Shown here one piece after another: positions 1-7,584 of a stretch of DNA of 24,596 nt. The notes beneath the pieces were generated by a model. That model was not told where the DNA came from. It ran no database searches and worked only from the letters and a program-made list of their open reading frames with translations. This DNA is from Metabacillus rhizolycopersici (lineage in GTDB: Bacteria > Bacillota > Bacilli > Bacillales > Bacillaceae): assembly GCF_020075705.1 (NCBI RefSeq), contig NZ_JAIQUM010000073.1, positions 1 through 24,596 of the forward strand, read 5' to 3'. Each line of letters starts with the position of its first letter. Position 1 is the first letter of the stretch. A program made the position numbers and the translations under genes.

Positions 1-44
1 CTTGGTCCCAAACCAAGTGCTCTACCAAGCTGAGCTACTTCCCG
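1..44 (-). tRNA. tRNA-Pro(TGG), partial
   Basis: This is the 5' half of a tRNA gene on the minus strand; the window starts inside it. The D-arm and the anticodon arm are visible, with a CTTGG/CCAAG stem around the loop TTTGGGA, giving anticodon TGG (Pro). It is the last visible member of the array, which continues outside the window. Confidence 0.9.
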
Positions 45-49
45 TCATA

Positions 50-126
50 TGGCGCGCCCGAGAGGAGTCGAACCCCTAACCTTTTGATCCGTAGTCAAAC
101 GCTCTATCCAATTGAGCTACGGGCGC
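50..126 (-). tRNA. tRNA-Arg(ACG)
   Basis: Complete 77-nt cloverleaf. The acceptor stem GCGCCCG pairs with CGGGCGC, the anticodon loop CTACGGA gives ACG (Arg), and the T-arm contains GGTTCGACTCC. The 3' CCA is encoded in the DNA. Confidence 0.95.
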
Positions 127-209
127 AAATTTTATAAAATCTAAGTTGTTTTCATCAAGCAACTTTTCTAGAATAACATTTCTTTCAACCAAAGTCAATA
201 TGTTTTTTG

Positions 210-293
<84 letters not shown>

Positions 294-306
294 AAAGTAA
301 AAACTA

Positions 307-392
307 TGGTGCGGGTGAAGGGACTTGAACCCCCACGTCACAAGGACACTAGATCCTAAGTCTAGCGCGTCTGCCAATTCCGCCACACCCGC
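307..392 (-). tRNA. tRNA-Leu(TAG)
   Basis: Class II tRNA. The anticodon stem CTAGA/TCTAG encloses CTTAGGA, anticodon TAG (Leu). The acceptor begins GCGGGTG and CCA is encoded. It is separated from tRNA-Leu(GAG) by only 13 nt, which suits processing from one precursor. Confidence 0.94.
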
Positions 393-404
393 ATGGTGTG
401 TAAA

Positions 405-480
405 TGGTGAGCCATGAAGGACTCGAACCTTCGACCCTCTGATTAAAAGTCAGATGCTCTACCAACTGAGCTAATGGCTC
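405..480 (-). tRNA. tRNA-Lys(TTT)
   Basis: 76-nt cloverleaf with acceptor GAGCCAT/ATGGCTC. The anticodon loop TTTTAAT inside CTGAC/CAGAG-type arms gives TTT (Lys). CCA is encoded. Confidence 0.95.
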
Positions 481-506
481 ATTACTATAATGCATTTAAA
501 CTAAAA

Positions 507-581
507 TGGCTGGGCTAGCTGGATTTGAACCAACGCATGTCGCAGTCAAAGTGCGATGCCTTACCGCTTGGCTATAGCCCA
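507..581 (-). tRNA. tRNA-Gln(TTG)
   Basis: 75-nt cloverleaf starting TGGGCTATAGCC. The anticodon stem TCGCA/TGCGA encloses CTTTGAC, anticodon TTG (Gln). CCA is encoded. Confidence 0.95.
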
Positions 582-652
582 TTGAAGATTTTCAAAATAA
601 TATATTGATTACTGAATTCAAAGCATTCTAACAACCAATACATTGAAAGTAA

Positions 653-729
653 TGGCGGTCCGGACGGGACTCGAACCCGCGACCTCCTGCGTGACAGGCA
701 GGCATTCTAACCAACTGAACTACCGGACC
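653..729 (-). tRNA. tRNA-Asp(GTC)
   Basis: 77-nt cloverleaf with acceptor GGTCCGG/CCGGACC. The anticodon stem CCTGC/GCAGG encloses CTGTCAC, anticodon GTC (Asp). CCA is encoded. It lies between Glu and Gln; as I recall, the related B. subtilis trnS array lacks Asp at this place. Confidence 0.95.
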
Positions 730-820
730 AACAAATAAAATTTAGAGAGATAAACAGGAGGTGGACATCGTGCTATTATTAGCAAGTGTGCCTACTTCCC
801 ACATTCTGCAATATCACAAA

Positions 821-892
821 TGACCCGTACGGGATTCGAACCCGTGTTACCGCCGTGAAAGGGCGGTGTCTTAACCGCTTGACCAACGGGCC
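821..892 (-). tRNA. tRNA-Glu(TTC)
   Basis: 72-nt cloverleaf with acceptor GGCCCGT/ACGGGTC and discriminator A. The anticodon stem CCGCC/GGCGG encloses CTTTCAC, anticodon TTC (Glu). Unlike its complete neighbours, CCA is not encoded: the discriminator is followed by TTTG. The 3' end therefore needs a CCA-adding enzyme. Confidence 0.94.
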
Positions 893-902
893 ATGTTTTA
901 TA

Positions 903-993
903 TGGCGGAGAAGGAGGGATTTGAACCCTCGCGCCGCTTACGCGACCTACACCCTTAGCAGGGGCGCCTCTTCAGCCACTTGAGTACTTCCCC
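903..993 (-). tRNA. tRNA-Ser(GCT)
   Basis: 91-nt class II tRNA with a long variable arm. The acceptor GGGGAAG pairs with CTTCTCC (one G-U pair). The anticodon is GCT (Ser) in the loop around TGCTAAG. CCA is encoded. Confidence 0.94.
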
Positions 994-996
994 ATA

Positions 997-1071
997 TGGC
1001 TCCGCAGGTAGGACTCGAACCTACGACCGATCGGTTAACAGCCGATAGCTCTACCACTGAGCTACTGCGGA
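997..1071 (-). tRNA. tRNA-Asn(GTT)
   Basis: 75-nt cloverleaf with acceptor TCCGCAG/CTGCGGA. The anticodon loop CTGTTAA gives GTT (Asn). CCA is encoded. This is the promoter-proximal gene of the array. Confidence 0.95.
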
Positions 1072-1093
1072 ATAATCATTGCAGACTTCTTTT

Positions 1094-1122
1094 ATTATAT
1101 TGAGTATAGGATATCCTGTCAA
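1094..1122 (-). promoter_or_regulatory. Sigma-A promoter of the tRNA array
   Basis: On the minus strand TTGACA (1117-1122) and TATAAT (1094-1099) are both perfect consensus hexamers and are 17 nt apart. The expected start point is about 15 nt before the 5' end of tRNA-Asn. The array therefore has its own strong promoter and is not just the tail of an rRNA operon. Confidence 0.85.
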
Positions 1123-1140
1123 GACTCCAAATCAACTTTT

Positions 1141-1172
1141 TAAAAAAACAATCGCCATCAACGACGGCTTTT
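1141..1172 (-). terminator. Terminator after the SprT-like gene
   Basis: The minus strand reads GCCGTC, GTT, GATGGC (6-bp stem with one G-U pair), followed by GATTGTTTTTTT. It lies 30 nt after the stop codon of the SprT-like gene and just before the tRNA promoter, so it insulates the two units. Confidence 0.6.
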
Positions 1173-1200
1173 ATAATTTATCATAGTAACCCCCATCCCG

Positions 1201-1659
1201 TCAACCCTTTTTATAAAGATAGATTTCCCCACTGCATTTCCCACACACTAAACGTGTTGTATCTACTCTCCTCTTCCTATTGTAAAGCTGATGACAACTT
1301 TTACATTTATAAATAAGCTTGGGGCTCCTAGTTACAGAAGCTTTTATTAAAGGTGTACAGAATCTAGGTGCTCCTACTCTTGTTAGTAGTTCTTTGAAAT
1401 CTCGATCACCATGTTTATAGCCTTTTCCTTCTATATGTAAATGATAATGACAGAGCTCATGTTTAATAATCCCAATCATCTCGTTTAGTCCATGCTCAAG
1501 ATAGTACTTCGGATTGATTTCGATATTATGACTTTTTAACAAATACCTCCCACCAGTCGTTCTTAGTCTATCGTTAAAGATAGCTTGATGGTTAAACTTT
1601 TTTTGAAAATAGGTTAGAGAGGTTTCTTCTACGATTAGTTGTAATTTTATATCATCCAC
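1201..1659 (-). CDS. ydcK: SprT-like zinc metalloprotease family protein (YdcK)
   Basis: Encodes a 152-aa SprT-family protein. The zinc-binding signature HELCHYHLH begins at residue 67 (HExxH plus a further His), and the C-terminus has a zinc ribbon with CKSC and CGKC. The start chosen is GTG at 1659, because GGAGG stands 8 nt before it and the family starts here; a longer frame opens at 1707 but has no such site. In eukaryotes the related Spartan/SPRTN proteins cut DNA-protein crosslinks. The bacterial SprT-like proteins are poorly characterised, so the function here is by family only. It lies between cmpA and the tRNA array, as in B. subtilis. Confidence 0.9.
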   Translation of the reverse strand: MDDIKLQLIVEETSLTYFQKKFNHQAIFNDRLRTTGGRYLLKSHNIEINPKYYLEHGLNEMIGIIKHELCHYHLHIEGKGYKHGDRDFKELLTRVGAPRFCTPLIKASVTRSPKLIYKCKSCHQLYNRKRRVDTTRLVCGKCSGEIYLYKKG

Positions 1660-1709
1660 AATATAATCCTCCAATTTTATAAGTAACACTGTACAGGCAT
1701 TCCGCATAC

Positions 1710-1738
1710 ATTATAAACACCCATACTCTATTATAAAA
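1710..1738 (-). promoter_or_regulatory. Possible promoter of the SprT-like gene
   Basis: A perfect -10 TATAAT lies at 1710-1715 on the minus strand, about 50 nt before the GTG start. The sequence at the -35 position (TTTTAT) is weak and falls at the edge of a decayed structured repeat. Confidence 0.3.
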
Positions 1739-1897
1739 CGAGACTTTCATTAGTTGAGGGGTTTCTTTATCCCACATTGATGGTTAGTGAAACTTTTTTC
1801 ACTTTTACGGGTAGATATCCTTCATCATAACTTCTTTGTGATTCAGTAAAAGGGAAGTTTAGGGTATTACCACATAACGCTGTTAATGCCGGATAAA
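1731..1897 (+). repeat. Structured repeat family 2, decayed copy D
   Basis: This stretch aligns over its whole length with the minus strand of the intact copy at 23160-23335. Shared landmarks in the same order are: ACGAGACTT-like start, the CATCAGTGGGG/CCCCACTGATGG hairpin (here degenerate), CTTTTACGGG near 1802, CTTCTTTGTGATTCA at 1831-1845, GGTATTAC at 1863-1870, and GTTAATGC.GGATAAA at 1882-1896. Several stem pairs are lost, so this copy looks decayed. It fills most of the gene-free stretch before cmpA. Confidence 0.65.
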
Positions 1898-2075
1898 TTA
1901 AACCGCTATTATAAAGGTTTCCACCTATCCCTTTAATGATTAGTTTAGCCGCACAAAATGCGGTAATTTTAGTCGGCGTTCATTAATCCTAGATTCCACG
2001 ATCACATATTCTCTAAACCTTTAAGTGAAGGGTTACAAACAATAATCTGTAATAAAGAATAAGGAGGTATGAGCA

Positions 2076-2189
2076 ATGCCATCATGGTTACAAGGGCAAA
2101 TGCAACGCGCTTTTTACGAAAAGAATCATTACCAAATCAAATTACTTAATCAATGCTGGTTTTTCTATAGAGAAAAACACTGCTCCTAA
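2076..2189 (+). CDS. cmpA: Cortex morphogenetic protein CmpA
   Basis: A 37-aa protein beginning MPSWLQGQMQRAFYEKNHYQ and ending YREKHCS. I recognise it as CmpA of B. subtilis, a small sporulation protein made in the mother cell that helps SpoIVA quality control through ClpXP and holds back cortex assembly until the coat basement layer is complete (established for B. subtilis). AAGGAGG at 2061-2067 stands 8 nt before the ATG. It lies in the expected place, between the SprT-like gene and tex and opposite in strand to both. I could not find a convincing sigma-E promoter by eye. Confidence 0.92.
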   Translation: MPSWLQGQMQRAFYEKNHYQIKLLNQCWFFYREKHCS

Positions 2190-2206
2190 AAGCAGTGTTT
2201 CTTTTT
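2173..2206. terminator. Bidirectional terminator between cmpA and tex
   Basis: A 10-bp perfect stem, AAACACTGCT (2175-2184) and AGCAGTGTTT (2191-2200), with a 6-nt loop. It is followed by CTTTTT on the plus strand and preceded by an A-run that gives a U-run on the minus strand. The cmpA stop codon lies inside the loop, and the tex stop codon is at the other edge, so one hairpin serves both convergent genes. Confidence 0.75.
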
Positions 2207-4367
2207 AACCCTTTACCATTGTGAGAGCTACTCTCCCTTTTTTTAGATCTACACTGTCAACCCATATTGTCACAACATCACCTACAGACACAACATCAAG
2301 TGGATGCTTCACAAATGAATTGCTTAATTTTGAGATATGCACTAAACCATCTTGCTTTACGCCAATATCTACAAATGCTCCAAAATCAACTACATTACGT
2401 ACAGTACCTTGCAATTCCATACCCTGTTGTAAATCTTCTAGTTTTAATACATCTTTCTTCAGCAGTGGTTTTGCTACATCATCACGTGGGTCTCTTTCTG
2501 GACGAACTAATGCGTCGCAAATATCCTTTAGTGTTAATTCTCCTATCGAAAGCACATCTGCTGTTTCTTTCAAATTGAGATTAATCACCTTATCTTTAAG
2601 AGCTGCACTACCTAAATCTGAGATTGTTGCATTAAGTTGATCGAGTAATTTATTGACTTCTCCATACCGCTCTGGATGAATACTCGTACGATCTAACGGC
2701 TGATCTCCTTCTAACACACGTAAGAAGCCAATGCATTGCTCATATGTTTTAGCCCCTAATCGAGGAATATCTTTCAATTGTTTTCTGTTTGAAAACTTTC
2801 CAAGTTCTTCTCTCTTTTTCACTATATTATTCGCTACTGCTTTACTTAAACCAGCAACATATTGAAGCAAAGAGGATGATGCCGTATTCACGTTGACGCC
2901 AACTTGGTTTACAACCGTTTCAACAACAAATGTTAAAGATTCATTTAACTTCTTCTGTGAAACGTCATGTTGATATTGACCTACACCAACAGATTTCGGA
3001 TCGATTTTTACTAATTCCGCTAATGGATCTTGAAGTCTTCTTGCAATCGAAACCGCACTTCGTTCTTCGACTTGCAAATCCGGGAACTCCTCTCGAGCTA
3101 AATCCGATGCAGAATATACACTCGCTCCCGCCTCATTAACAATAATATACGAGATTTCACCGTTTACTTCTTTTAAAATATCAACGATAAATTGTTCCGT
3201 TTCTCTTGAAGCTGTCCCATTTCCAATCGCAACAAGTTCAATTCCATACTTTTCAAGCAAAGCAATCACAGCCACTTTCGCTTGTTTTTGCTTTTCAGCA
3301 GAAGTATGAGGATAAACAACACCGATATAAAGCACTTTTCCAGTCTGATCAACAATAACCAATTTACAACCAGTTCTAAATGCAGGATCAACACCTAACA
3401 CCATTCTTCCTTTTAATGGCGGTTGCAAAAGTAAATTTCTAAGATTTTGTGAAAAAATATGGATTGCTCGATCTTCAGCTTTTTCAGATAACTCTTTTCT
3501 AATTTCCCTTTCAATAGAAGGTTGTATCAATCGTTTATATGCATCCTCAATTGTTTCTACCATGATGTTATGTACAATTGTAGATTTATTTTTCAACTCT
3601 TGTTTTTGAATGTATTCGACAATTTGATCGATTGGTGATTGAATAGCAACGCGAAGCACTTCTTCCTTTTCACCCCGATTGATGGCTAGCACACGATGTG
3701 GGACAATTTTTTGAATTGGTTCCTCGTATTCATAATACATCTCAAAAACCTTTTTCTCATCTTTCTCTTCATCTTTTACCACAGAAGAGATCATTCCTTT
3801 TTTATACGTAATATCTCGGATCCATTGGCGATATTTTGGTTCATCGGAAATTTGCTCCGCAATAATATCCTTCGCACCTTGGATCGCATCCTCAACTTCG
3901 TTTACATTTTTTTCTTCGTTTAAAAACTCACTTGCCTTGTATGTAATATCCCCCTGACTTGGCAACTGGAGAATCCACTCAGCGAATGGTTCTAACCCTT
4001 TTTCCTTTGCCACTGTTGCTTTTGTTCGTCTTTTTTGTTTATAAGGTCTGTACAAATCTTCAACCTGCTGAAGTTTCATAGACTTATTAATATCCGCAGC
4101 TAGTTGTTCAGTTAGTTTGCCCTGTTCGTCAATTAGACGGAGCACTTCTTCTTTGCGACTTTCAAGGTTTTGGATGTACGCCCATTTTTCAGAGATATCG
4201 CGAATTTGCACCTCATCAAGAGCTCCTGTTTGTTCTTTTCGATAACGAGCAATAAATGGAACTGTATTTCCTTCTTCAAGTAACTTTATAACATTTGTAA
4301 CTTGTTTAAAATTTATAGAAAGCTCTGTACTAATCTGTTGCATCATTCGATCTTGTTTTTCTATCAT
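2205..4367 (-). CDS. tex: Tex family RNA-binding transcription accessory protein (YdcI)
   Basis: A 720-aa protein of full family length. Domain order: N-terminal helical Tex region (1 to about 320), YqgF/RuvC-like fold starting at LGVDPAFRTGCK (residues 324-335), helix-hairpin-helix DNA/RNA-binding region at about 495-555 (motif VAGLSKAVANNIVKKRE), and an S1 domain at about 648-717 (GTVRNVVDFGAFVDIGV). Tex homologues bind nucleic acids and associate with the transcription machinery; the exact role in Bacillus is not settled. GGAGG stands 7 nt before the ATG. It shares its terminator with cmpA. In B. subtilis the genes upstream of ydcI are the sigB operon; here the next gene upstream is ndoA. 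Confidence 0.96.
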   Translation of the reverse strand: MIEKQDRMMQQISTELSINFKQVTNVIKLLEEGNTVPFIARYRKEQTGALDEVQIRDISEKWAYIQNLESRKEEVLRLIDEQGKLTEQLAADINKSMKLQQVEDLYRPYKQKRRTKATVAKEKGLEPFAEWILQLPSQGDITYKASEFLNEEKNVNEVEDAIQGAKDIIAEQISDEPKYRQWIRDITYKKGMISSVVKDEEKDEKKVFEMYYEYEEPIQKIVPHRVLAINRGEKEEVLRVAIQSPIDQIVEYIQKQELKNKSTIVHNIMVETIEDAYKRLIQPSIEREIRKELSEKAEDRAIHIFSQNLRNLLLQPPLKGRMVLGVDPAFRTGCKLVIVDQTGKVLYIGVVYPHTSAEKQKQAKVAVIALLEKYGIELVAIGNGTASRETEQFIVDILKEVNGEISYIIVNEAGASVYSASDLAREEFPDLQVEERSAVSIARRLQDPLAELVKIDPKSVGVGQYQHDVSQKKLNESLTFVVETVVNQVGVNVNTASSSLLQYVAGLSKAVANNIVKKREELGKFSNRKQLKDIPRLGAKTYEQCIGFLRVLEGDQPLDRTSIHPERYGEVNKLLDQLNATISDLGSAALKDKVINLNLKETADVLSIGELTLKDICDALVRPERDPRDDVAKPLLKKDVLKLEDLQQGMELQGTVRNVVDFGAFVDIGVKQDGLVHISKLSNSFVKHPLDVVSVGDVVTIWVDSVDLKKGRVALTMVKG

Positions 4368-4520
4368 AATAAGCCTCCAGATATTTGATACCGATCCACT
4401 ACCATAGCAAATTCAAGATCGGATAAGTTGCTTTAGTTACGTATTTCGTCATAACTAACGGAAACATATGTAAACATTTTACCAAAAATCAATGGTCTAT
4501 TAAATATTTCAGTAGAAAAT

Positions 4521-4600
4521 GTGAGACTTACCTTACTCTATACAGGCAGTTATCTCCCATCTATCTTCTTTTCTTCTCGTTACGAATAGGCTATAACAAT
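4521..4600 (+). repeat. Possible remnant of structured repeat family 2 (copy C); rest of the tex-ndoA gap
   Basis: The plus strand holds GGCAGTTATCTCCC at 4543-4556, flanked by partial matches to the minus strand of the intact copy at 23160-23335 (the part around GGCAGTTATCCCCC and CTTCTTT). The match is short and diverged. The rest of 4368-4736 is AT-rich with no open frame, RNA gene or clear promoter that I can defend. Confidence 0.3.
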
Positions 4601-4736
4601 AATCGGTAATTTTAGATAAAAATAATAGGCGACCAACTAGTCTAAAACATTTAAAATAGCTGACCGACTTTATATAATAAGTCTTTATTTTATTTCTTTT
4701 TTAACTCACTTTTAATTTGTAGTGAGTGATAAGTAC

Positions 4737-4770
4737 AATAAAAAGGATTGCTAGAAACAGCAACCCTTTT
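4737..4770 (-). terminator. Terminator of ndoA
   Basis: On the minus strand GGGTTGCT and AGCAATCC form an 8-bp stem (one G-U pair) with a 6-7-nt loop, followed by TTTTTATT. It lies about 40 nt after the ndoA stop codon. Confidence 0.7.
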
Positions 4771-4806
4771 TATCTTCATATCATCAAACTCTATTTTAAA
4801 TTCCCG

Positions 4807-5157
4807 CTAAAAATCTATAAGTCCTAAGCTTATTTGCAAGGCCTCGTCTACTTTATCCATCATTTCATCGTCAAGATGGGTTATTTTATCAGTAAGCCTT
4901 TGCTTATCAATCGTTCGAATCTGTTCAAGAAGAATGACAGAGTCTCTTTCAAACCCGTAACGCTTGGCATCAATCTCAACATGGGTTGGCAACTTTGCTT
5001 TTTGAATTTGGGCTGTAATCGCCGCTATAATAACCGTCGGACTAAAGCGGTTTCCAATATCATTCTGGATAATTAATACCGGACGTACGCCACCTTGCTC
5101 CGATCCTACAACTGGGGAAAGATCCGCAAAATAAACGTCGCCGCGCTTAACAATCAA
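4807..5157 (-). CDS. ndoA: mRNA interferase EndoA (MazF family toxin)
   Basis: A 116-aa MazF/PemK-type endoribonuclease, nearly identical to B. subtilis EndoA (YdcE), which cuts mRNA at UACAU. Visible signatures: the N-terminal [20 protein letters not shown], the RPVLIIQND strand, and the C-terminal [14 protein letters not shown]. The start codon is TTG at 5157, as in the B. subtilis gene; the frame has no upstream ATG. Only 4 nt separate it from the antitoxin gene, so the two are cotranscribed and perhaps translationally coupled. EndoAI should neutralise it. Confidence 0.96.
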   Translation of the reverse strand: MIVKRGDVYFADLSPVVGSEQGGVRPVLIIQNDIGNRFSPTVIIAAITAQIQKAKLPTHVEIDAKRYGFERDSVILLEQIRTIDKQRLTDKITHLDDEMMDKVDEALQISLGLIDF

Positions 5158-5161
5158 ATGA

Positions 5162-5443
5162 TTAACCCCCGCTAACTAAGCGTTCAACGGTATGGTCAGC
5201 CTCAGATTCTGCCAAAAATGCTTCGGATGCAATGTTTAGATTAATTTTCGACATTTCCATGTAACCACGTCTCATAGATTCGCGAATTTGGCGCTTTTTA
5301 CGCTCACGAATATACATCTTCGTTGCTTGATAAATAAGCTCGTTTCTGTTTCCGTTCTCCTGTTTTACAAGTCCATCCAATTCCGATACTAATGCTTGAG
5401 GTAACTGAATTAAGATTTCTGTTGTTGCGCTGGATTCAGACAC
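5162..5443 (-). CDS. ndoAI: Antitoxin EndoAI (ribbon-helix-helix)
   Basis: A 93-aa antitoxin that binds and blocks EndoA. The N-terminus ([19 protein letters not shown]) is a ribbon-helix-helix DNA-binding domain; the C-terminal part, including RRGYMEM, KINLNI and the final ERLVSGG, is the toxin-binding part and is highly conserved. I chose GTG at 5443 rather than ATG at 5449: GGAGG is 9 nt before the GTG but only 3 nt before the ATG, and the resulting protein has the usual 93 aa. It precedes ndoA directly. Alr, its usual upstream neighbour, is separated from it here by 660 nt of repeats. Confidence 0.95.
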   Translation of the reverse strand: MSESSATTEILIQLPQALVSELDGLVKQENGNRNELIYQATKMYIRERKKRQIRESMRRGYMEMSKINLNIASEAFLAESEADHTVERLVSGG

Positions 5444-5493
5444 AAACATACACCTCCACCAAACTAACCATCCTAATAATCATTCCAAATTTA

Positions 5494-5521
5494 ATAATAA
5501 CATCTACAACCCAAGAAGCAA
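5494..5521 (-). promoter_or_regulatory. Possible promoter of ndoAI-ndoA
   Basis: TTGCTT (5516-5521) and TATTAT (5494-5499) on the minus strand are 16 nt apart and lie about 50 nt before the ndoAI start. A promoter of its own would be expected, because repeats separate this pair from alr. Confidence 0.35.
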
Positions 5522-5535
5522 AGCATTTTCATTAA

Positions 5536-5662
5536 GAAAAGCGGAAGCGCCTTGGTTAGCCTAAGGCAGGCATAAGACGCGAATGAAAAGCAGAAGCGCC
5601 TTGGTTAGCCCAGAAAAGTACAAACCGCTTACGCTAGACACCAATGCTAAGTCAAATACTTA
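5536..5662 (+). repeat. Interspersed repeat family 1, composite copy 1
   Basis: It begins with the family head GAAAAGCGGAAGCGCCTTG at 5536 and runs to ATAAGACGC, where a second head (GAAAAGCAGAAGCGCCTTGG at 5584) starts. It then continues to the family tail GCTAGACACC..GCTAAGTCAAA. It therefore looks like one copy inserted in, or recombined with, another. The 190 nt between this copy and copy 2 hold nothing I recognise. Confidence 0.75.
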
Positions 5663-5854
5663 TAGCCCCTTTGATTTAACAAGCTATAAAGCATGGTTTT
5701 CATTAATCATACACTAAAAGTTGATACTGAATCATAAATAATCACTTCTATCCAATTCTGATATGAGCCATCCTCTATTATCGTCATGTATAGGTTATTT
5801 ATTCATTATTATGATAGCATTTCACATCTTAGTATTCTTTGGATGTATTGATAC

Positions 5855-6001
5855 GAAAAGCGCAAGCGCCTTGTTCAGCCTCGGGCAAATAAGACGCTCA
5901 GGAATAGAAAGTGTTCTTTGCCTTCAATTCCTGAGTGACTTAGACCCAAGAGGGGCTAGGTGCTGGACACGAAAACGAAGTCGAAAAATTTATACTTCTT
6001 A
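5855..6001 (+). repeat. Interspersed repeat family 1, copy 2
   Basis: Head GAAAAGCGCAAGCGCCTTG, central inverted repeat (CTCAGGAATAGAA / TTCAATTCCTGAG), conserved CTTAGACCCAAGAG, and the tail GCTGGACACGAAAACGAAG. The open frame seen on the plus strand across this copy (5763-6002) is produced by the repeat and is not a gene. Confidence 0.8.
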
Positions 6002-6010
6002 ATCTTTTAA

Positions 6011-6089
6011 GAAAAACTGAAGCACTTAGTAAGCCCAGTCAAGCATAGGAACCCTTATCATAGAAGGCATCCCCTTGCGCTACACACAA
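6011..6089 (+). repeat. Interspersed repeat family 1, decayed copy 3
   Basis: Diverged, shortened copy right behind copy 2: GAAAAACTGAAGCACTTAGTAAGCC matches the head with several changes, and CTTGCGCTACACAC matches the tail. It abuts the 3' end of alr. Confidence 0.5.
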
Positions 6090-6102
6090 AAATCATTCTA
6101 CC

Positions 6103-7260
6103 TTAACTGTTTAAAAGAGGATTGCACACTTCAATTATACTCTTATTTTTTAAAAACATACGAGGAACTCGTGAAGTTATCATACAAGGTACCTCATAAT
6201 TAATTGTATCCAGTCGCTTAGCTACTTCATCAACTGTGATATGTTCATTGTTTTGTTTACCTATCAGTGTCACTTTTGTACCGACAGGAAGCTCATAAGG
6301 AAGCTTAACCATACATTGATCCATACAAACCCTACCGATTAATGGTACACGTTTTCCCTCAACCAATACATCTGAATCCTTTAAGCTTCTTAACCAGCCG
6401 TCAGCATATCCTATTGGAAGCGTTCCAATCCATTCATCTTCTGTCGTCTCATATGTCGCCCCGTAACTTACCTTCGTTCCTTTTGGTACCTTTTTTACAT
6501 GTACTAATTTTGTCTGTAACGAAAAAACTTCTTCTAACGGAAAGGGTAATTCATTCTTTACCTCTACGGAAGGCGATAATCCATACATTGAAATACCTAG
6601 TCTAACAGCATTATACAGTTTATCTGGGAATCGAAGTCCTGTAGCACTATTTCCACAGTGCACAAGCAAATCTTGCTGAGAGATACAATTTAGTAGTTCC
6701 TGAAATCGTTTATATTGATGATTAAAATAAGCTATATCACTTTCATCCGCTGTTGCAAAATGCGTATAGATACCTGTAATCGCAAAATGCGAGGAGTCTT
6801 CAACAAATTTAACTATTGCTGAAAGTTCCTTCTCAGCTCTCACTCCTAATCGACTCATCCCGGTATCAAGCTTTACATGAAGATTGATTACACCTGTATT
6901 CATATATTTCTTAGCTTCATTTAGCCAATCTAGTGAGAAAACTGTCAACGTAATATCATTCTTTATTGCCAATTCTACATCTACTGCTCTCGTGGCACCA
7001 AGTACTAAGATCGGAACATCAATACCAGAATTTCTTAACATCAATGCTTCATCTAAAAAAGCTACAGCTAACAGCGACGCACCTGCATCAAGTGCAGTTT
7101 TTGCCACTTGCAAAGCACCATGACCATACGCGTTCGCTTTTACAACTGCAATTATATCAATAGCTTCCCCAATATGATGTTTCATTGACCTTACATTATG
7201 TGTTATTGCATCTAAATTAACTTCAACCCATGTATCACGATAAAAATCCTCTTGCATCAT
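6103..7260 (-). CDS. alr: Alanine racemase (Alr)
   Basis: A 385-aa PLP enzyme that converts L-Ala to D-Ala for peptidoglycan. The PLP-binding lysine is K41 in AVVKANAYGHG, and the catalytic tyrosine of the second domain is Y266 in VSYGATY. Further signatures are GYADGW (284-289), the VCMDQ loop (311-315) and the C-terminal VPRMFLKN. Length and fold order are those of the family. The start is ATG at 7260 or the ATG directly after it; GAGGAAGTGGAG stands just before both. It is transcribed from a strong promoter 40 nt upstream and feeds D-Ala to Ddl at the far end of this gene block. Confidence 0.97.
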   Translation of the reverse strand: MMQEDFYRDTWVEVNLDAITHNVRSMKHHIGEAIDIIAVVKANAYGHGALQVAKTALDAGASLLAVAFLDEALMLRNSGIDVPILVLGATRAVDVELAIKNDITLTVFSLDWLNEAKKYMNTGVINLHVKLDTGMSRLGVRAEKELSAIVKFVEDSSHFAITGIYTHFATADESDIAYFNHQYKRFQELLNCISQQDLLVHCGNSATGLRFPDKLYNAVRLGISMYGLSPSVEVKNELPFPLEEVFSLQTKLVHVKKVPKGTKVSYGATYETTEDEWIGTLPIGYADGWLRSLKDSDVLVEGKRVPLIGRVCMDQCMVKLPYELPVGTKVTLIGKQNNEHITVDEVAKRLDTINYEVPCMITSRVPRMFLKNKSIIEVCNPLLNS

Positions 7261-7297
7261 AACTCCACTTCCTCATTCTAACTTTCCTACTAGAATG

Positions 7298-7327
7298 ATT
7301 ATCTCGATATTAATATAGAAATGTCAA
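7298..7327 (-). promoter_or_regulatory. Sigma-A promoter of alr
   Basis: TTGACA (7322-7327, perfect) and GATAAT (7298-7303) on the minus strand, 18 nt apart, with the -10 box about 38 nt before the alr start. The decayed TnpB-type element lies upstream of it, so insertion spared the promoter. I see nothing else in 7330-7580 apart from the 12-bp palindrome ATAACATGTTAT near 7530. Confidence 0.7.
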
Positions 7328-7584
7328 ATCATGAAGAGAAAGGATTTTTTGGAGGTAGAAAATTAGAAAAAAGGTAAATTGATTAACCGTACTTAAATGG
7401 AATGCTTACGAACAAAGATACCGTTTATCTCCATTGTGTAAGGTGCTTTTAGATAACACTGAGTAAAGCGACAATTTATTCTTAGACACTAAAAAACGGG
7501 TGGATGCACCAGCTCCTTCAAAACCATAACATGTTATATAAAAACATAACAAATCGTAGGTTTTATGAAGTAGGGAACAAAACA

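Noticed and set aside
770..823. 17-codon plus-strand frame starting with GTG behind a perfect AGGAGGT between tRNA-Glu and tRNA-Asp
   Set aside because: It is antisense to the tRNA transcript, very short, has no recognisable product and ends in the tRNA-Glu gene; a chance Shine-Dalgarno match is more likely.
786..983. Plus-strand open frame of 65 codons over the tRNA-Glu and tRNA-Ser genes
   Set aside because: It is wholly explained by two well-formed tRNA genes on the other strand.
5763..6002. Plus-strand open frame of 79 codons between ndoAI and alr
   Set aside because: Most of it is repeat family 1 copy 2; no ribosome binding site and no protein-like conservation.
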